A DNA stretch of 64,000 nt. Source: Albula goreensis (Eukaryota > Chordata > Actinopteri > Albuliformes > Albulidae). The stretch is taken from positions 9,258,049 to 9,322,048 of the forward strand of contig CM040764.1 in the NCBI GenBank assembly GCA_022829145.1, read 5' to 3'. The position numbers and the translations under genes are program-made. Positions 61,046 through 64,000 of this stretch are shown here, piece by piece. The notes beneath the pieces are model-generated. The model worked only from the letters and a program-made list of their open reading frames with translations. It was not told the origin of the DNA and did not search any database. Within the stretch, counting starts at the first letter, position 1. Every line of letters starts with the position of its first letter.

Positions 61046-64000
61046 CTTCAGATTTTTACTATTGTACTGTGATTGTTATAGTGTAGTGCATAATAGGAAA
61101 ACAACCTTAAAACCACTTATCTGTTAGACATTTTTATAATGCATTTAAAAAAATCGAATAATATCACGAACAGCTCTGACTTTTTCCTTCAGAAATTAAG
61201 TCGTATCCTAGCATAGTCCAAGACAGTCACATATAACAATGCAGGAAAAATATGTAAAAATTCTCAAATACTGATACTAGGTAAAAAAAATTAACAAGGA
61301 TAATACTTTTTACTGTGAAGATCAGGGTTAATGAGTTTATTTAAGGGTAATTTTAATGGAAGATGTCAAATGGAACGGTGTCTTATACTCAATATGTATT
61401 ACTCTTTGTCTCCCTCTGCTGTCCAGAAGTAAGACTTAATAACGCTGCACAAGTTTGTGGGCTCTTGCTTATTCATACATGAGAGACCAGTAGCAGAAGA
61501 GAGCCTTTCAGTTTTCGCGCCCATGTTTGACACCGTTCTGGTTGACGTGTAAACTTAACAATTATTTACCTTGATGGGACAAACTGCATGCTGTCGCACT
61601 TCAACATTTTGTTTCAAATGAACAAGTAAACGATTATATAACGAGGCTCGGGTCTATATCACGTTATCATCAAGTGGACAACTAATGTTGTAAAAAAAAA
61701 AAGTTGGTAAATGTGAAATTTAAATTGTAATCAGTACTTTTCGGTAGGAAAAAGATATTATTCATTTTTACAGTTATACAGGAATTATTGCTTGGGCCAT
61801 GGCCGAGAGAGAGGAAAATATGCAGAAGAAGAATCTCATCCACGCAAATGTGCAATGACACTGTGTGGGTGAAGTCGACGATTGTATCGGGAGATATTTT
61901 ACACATTTTATCTGCTCAGCATAAGGGTCCACAGCGCGCTCTGCCGTTACTGGTGCGGTGACCTTCAACAGGTGTGGCCTTTGACTGTCAAATAGAAACT
62001 GGTTTGTAAACGCTGCTTATGACGCGTGAAAACTGAAGATGAAGCTTGTTAAGTACTTGAAGTCACGGAGAAGACAATACAGATAAGACGGAGGCCCTTA
62101 TTTTCATGACAGCGCAGCGCACTAGATAATCTTCCTCGAATTAATTTTCCTCGAATCCCTTCATCACACTTCGAAACGTCCACGGCATAGGCTACCCCAG
62201 ACAATACTACTACTACCATTACTACTACTACTAATAATAATAATAAGCATTTAAGAGGACCAGGTGCACCTCATAGTCCAAAAATTGTTTCCTCAAGATC
62301 TTCCAATAGATGCCAAGGTATCGCTCCCATACATGCTGGATAAATGCATTCAACAATAGTTTCCTGATGAGGTTGCACATCTTTCGTGGCCCCAATCACC
62401 ACATATGAAAATAATGAAACCTTTTGGGTACTTAGTCTACAGTGTTGATTTCCACCTCCTGGATCTATCGAAAACAGGAGGATTTTCCAGCTAGAAAACT
62501 TCACAAACGGCTTTCCCGGAAGGACACGAGGAAAAGGCGGCCAGGTCTGATTATAGTTAATAAATATACATGCATTATTTGATGATTCCTATATTTCATC
62601 CCTTCTGGCATTTCACTGGATTTTCTCACGGACGAGCATGTACTGGTTATTGTGGCAAGATAAGAGAGTCTTATCACATTTGGCACAATTCCGTAAACCA
62701 TAAATGTTCATGACCATCATCAATGCATGGTACAAGTGGCTGTCCGTAAAGCGAAATTCCATTGTCCGTCTGTCTCTGCTGTTACAAACACATGGAACGC
62801 CGCTGTTCTTATTGAAAAGCAGTGTAAACTCATATCATTAAGATCTGAATTTGTTGTAAGCAGACGGCTTGTCTGCTCACGTGTCAAAGGCTTGCAGCGT
62901 TGCGCAACGTTTCTTGCACTTGGCTGAGGTTCCTCTCGTAGCGGACGCTTAATCGTCTCTGTGGAAATCACCAGGGACAACAAGGTGAGAGGGAGTAACC
63001 GTGCAGACATCAGTGTTCACTTTCTTACCGGAGGTGGAGGAAGTAACAGTCTGAAGAGCTTAGAACTCGGCTCTTCCTCACAGAACAACGCTTCTGGATA
63101 CCTTTCAGGTTAGTGTTTTTAAACTGTATGCTTGAAGAAGAACGCAATTTTCAGTTGTAATACAGCCTGTTTTCATAACTGGAAGGGACTCATCATATTT
63201 GTGTATATCCATAAAGGAGCTCATTTCCACCTGTTCAGAAGCGCACATTATCGTCACTTAAACTGATTTTTTTCACTGTAATGCTTTTCTGCTTTTAAAG
63301 GTACCTGAATTTCAATGAGTGTAAAAGATAAGTATCTGCTAAAGGCTCAAAATGATGTATTATCAAACCATTACGCTGTCGGACGCATGATGAACACAGG
63401 AATTCAGTGTCATCTGAAAAATGAAGTATTGTTGTGATAAACGCTCAGCTAAACGTTTTTGTTCGTGGCTTGTGTGCTACTTGCACCTTTTGAGAACTAC
63501 AGTACCAGTTTGCGCTTTAAGGTTACATTGTGATGTCCTATCAAAGAGCATGTTAAGTTCTTCATGTTATTAGTCAGACTACTATAACTGACGTATAGGT
63601 AGATGATAATTTTGCAATAACGTAACAAGAGGATTAATTCATTATGTGTTGCACTTCCATTCCGATGTCAGGAGTGGCATGAAATGTGACGTTTGGCATA
63701 GACTGTACCTATGTTGCGCAAAATCTGTATTTTCCTAGGCTAGTCCACAAACTAAATTTCCCTCAAATATTTATAAGCACGCTTTTGTGATAAAAATATG
63801 AAGTTCAAAGTCTGTTACACCTATGTACGCTCGTCAGTGAAAAGGGAAAAAGGTCCTCGGCGTGACGGTAAACGGCGTACAGTGATTGTAACAGGGCAGG
63901 TGCTCAAATGGTGGAACACATTGACTCTGAAGCACTACAACAGTTAAGCAACACATTCCTTCGCGGTATTAGTTGGTATATGAATGTTATGTTTCCATTT
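61046..64000. other. Region downstream of CTXN1, no supported gene
   Basis: No coding exon recognised on either strand. A (TAC/TAA)n-like patch is at about 62204-62246. GC-richer patches at 62870-63110 end in donor-like sites (AAG/gtgaga at 62984 and CAG/gttagt at 63108), which could mark a 5' exon of a gene to the right; this is weak. Confidence 0.5.
62204..62246. repeat. (TAC)n/(TAA)n trinucleotide patch
   Basis: Imperfect actactactacc and aataataataataa units in a row. Confidence 0.8.

Overview
The window is nuclear DNA from a ray-finned (teleost) fish. Four protein-coding genes are recognisable by comparing translated exons with known vertebrate families, and all lie on the + strand: the 3' part of FKBP8, a complete ELL, a complete TIMM44, and CTXN1 (cortexin). 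Split genes with GT-AG introns, very long introns, abundant (TG)n/(CA)n tracts and tRNA-derived SINE copies of a type widespread in teleosts support this assignment. I cannot name the species.

Layout: 465-6.1 kb holds the last four coding exons and 3' UTR of FKBP8. 6.1-9.0 kb is intergenic, with a LINE 3'-end fragment and a SINE. 9,138-36,068 holds the 12 coding exons of ELL (631 codons), with a first intron near 15 kb, and its 3' UTR runs to about 38.7-38.9 kb. 39,145-44,971 holds the 13 coding exons of TIMM44, followed by a CA-rich 3' UTR. 46-52 kb is intergenic. About 52.1 kb carries a CpG-containing candidate first exon, and 58,619-58,891 is the single coding exon of CTXN1, with a long 3' UTR to about 61 kb. 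61-64 kb shows no coding exon that I can support.

The genes have no shared pathway. FKBP8 is a tail-anchored mitochondrial/ER co-chaperone, ELL is a Pol II elongation factor, TIMM44 is a matrix import-motor adaptor and CTXN1 is a small neuronal membrane protein. From memory, FKBP8-ELL and TIMM44-CTXN1 are two separate neighbour pairs on human 19p. Here the pairs are joined head to tail.

Most notable points: (1) TIMM44 exon 6 contains one base too many, giving a +1 frameshift in otherwise intact coding sequence (a real lesion or an assembly indel). (2) The preceding TIMM44 intron has a GC donor. (3) ELL exons 5 and 6 are flanked by UG repeats that take the place of normal pyrimidine tracts. 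(4) ELL exon 8 has a NAGNAG acceptor. (5) A YY1-type AAGATGGCGGC motif lies over the start codon of both ELL and TIMM44. I did not find a convincing novel biological system; this is an ordinary vertebrate gene neighbourhood with several local oddities.
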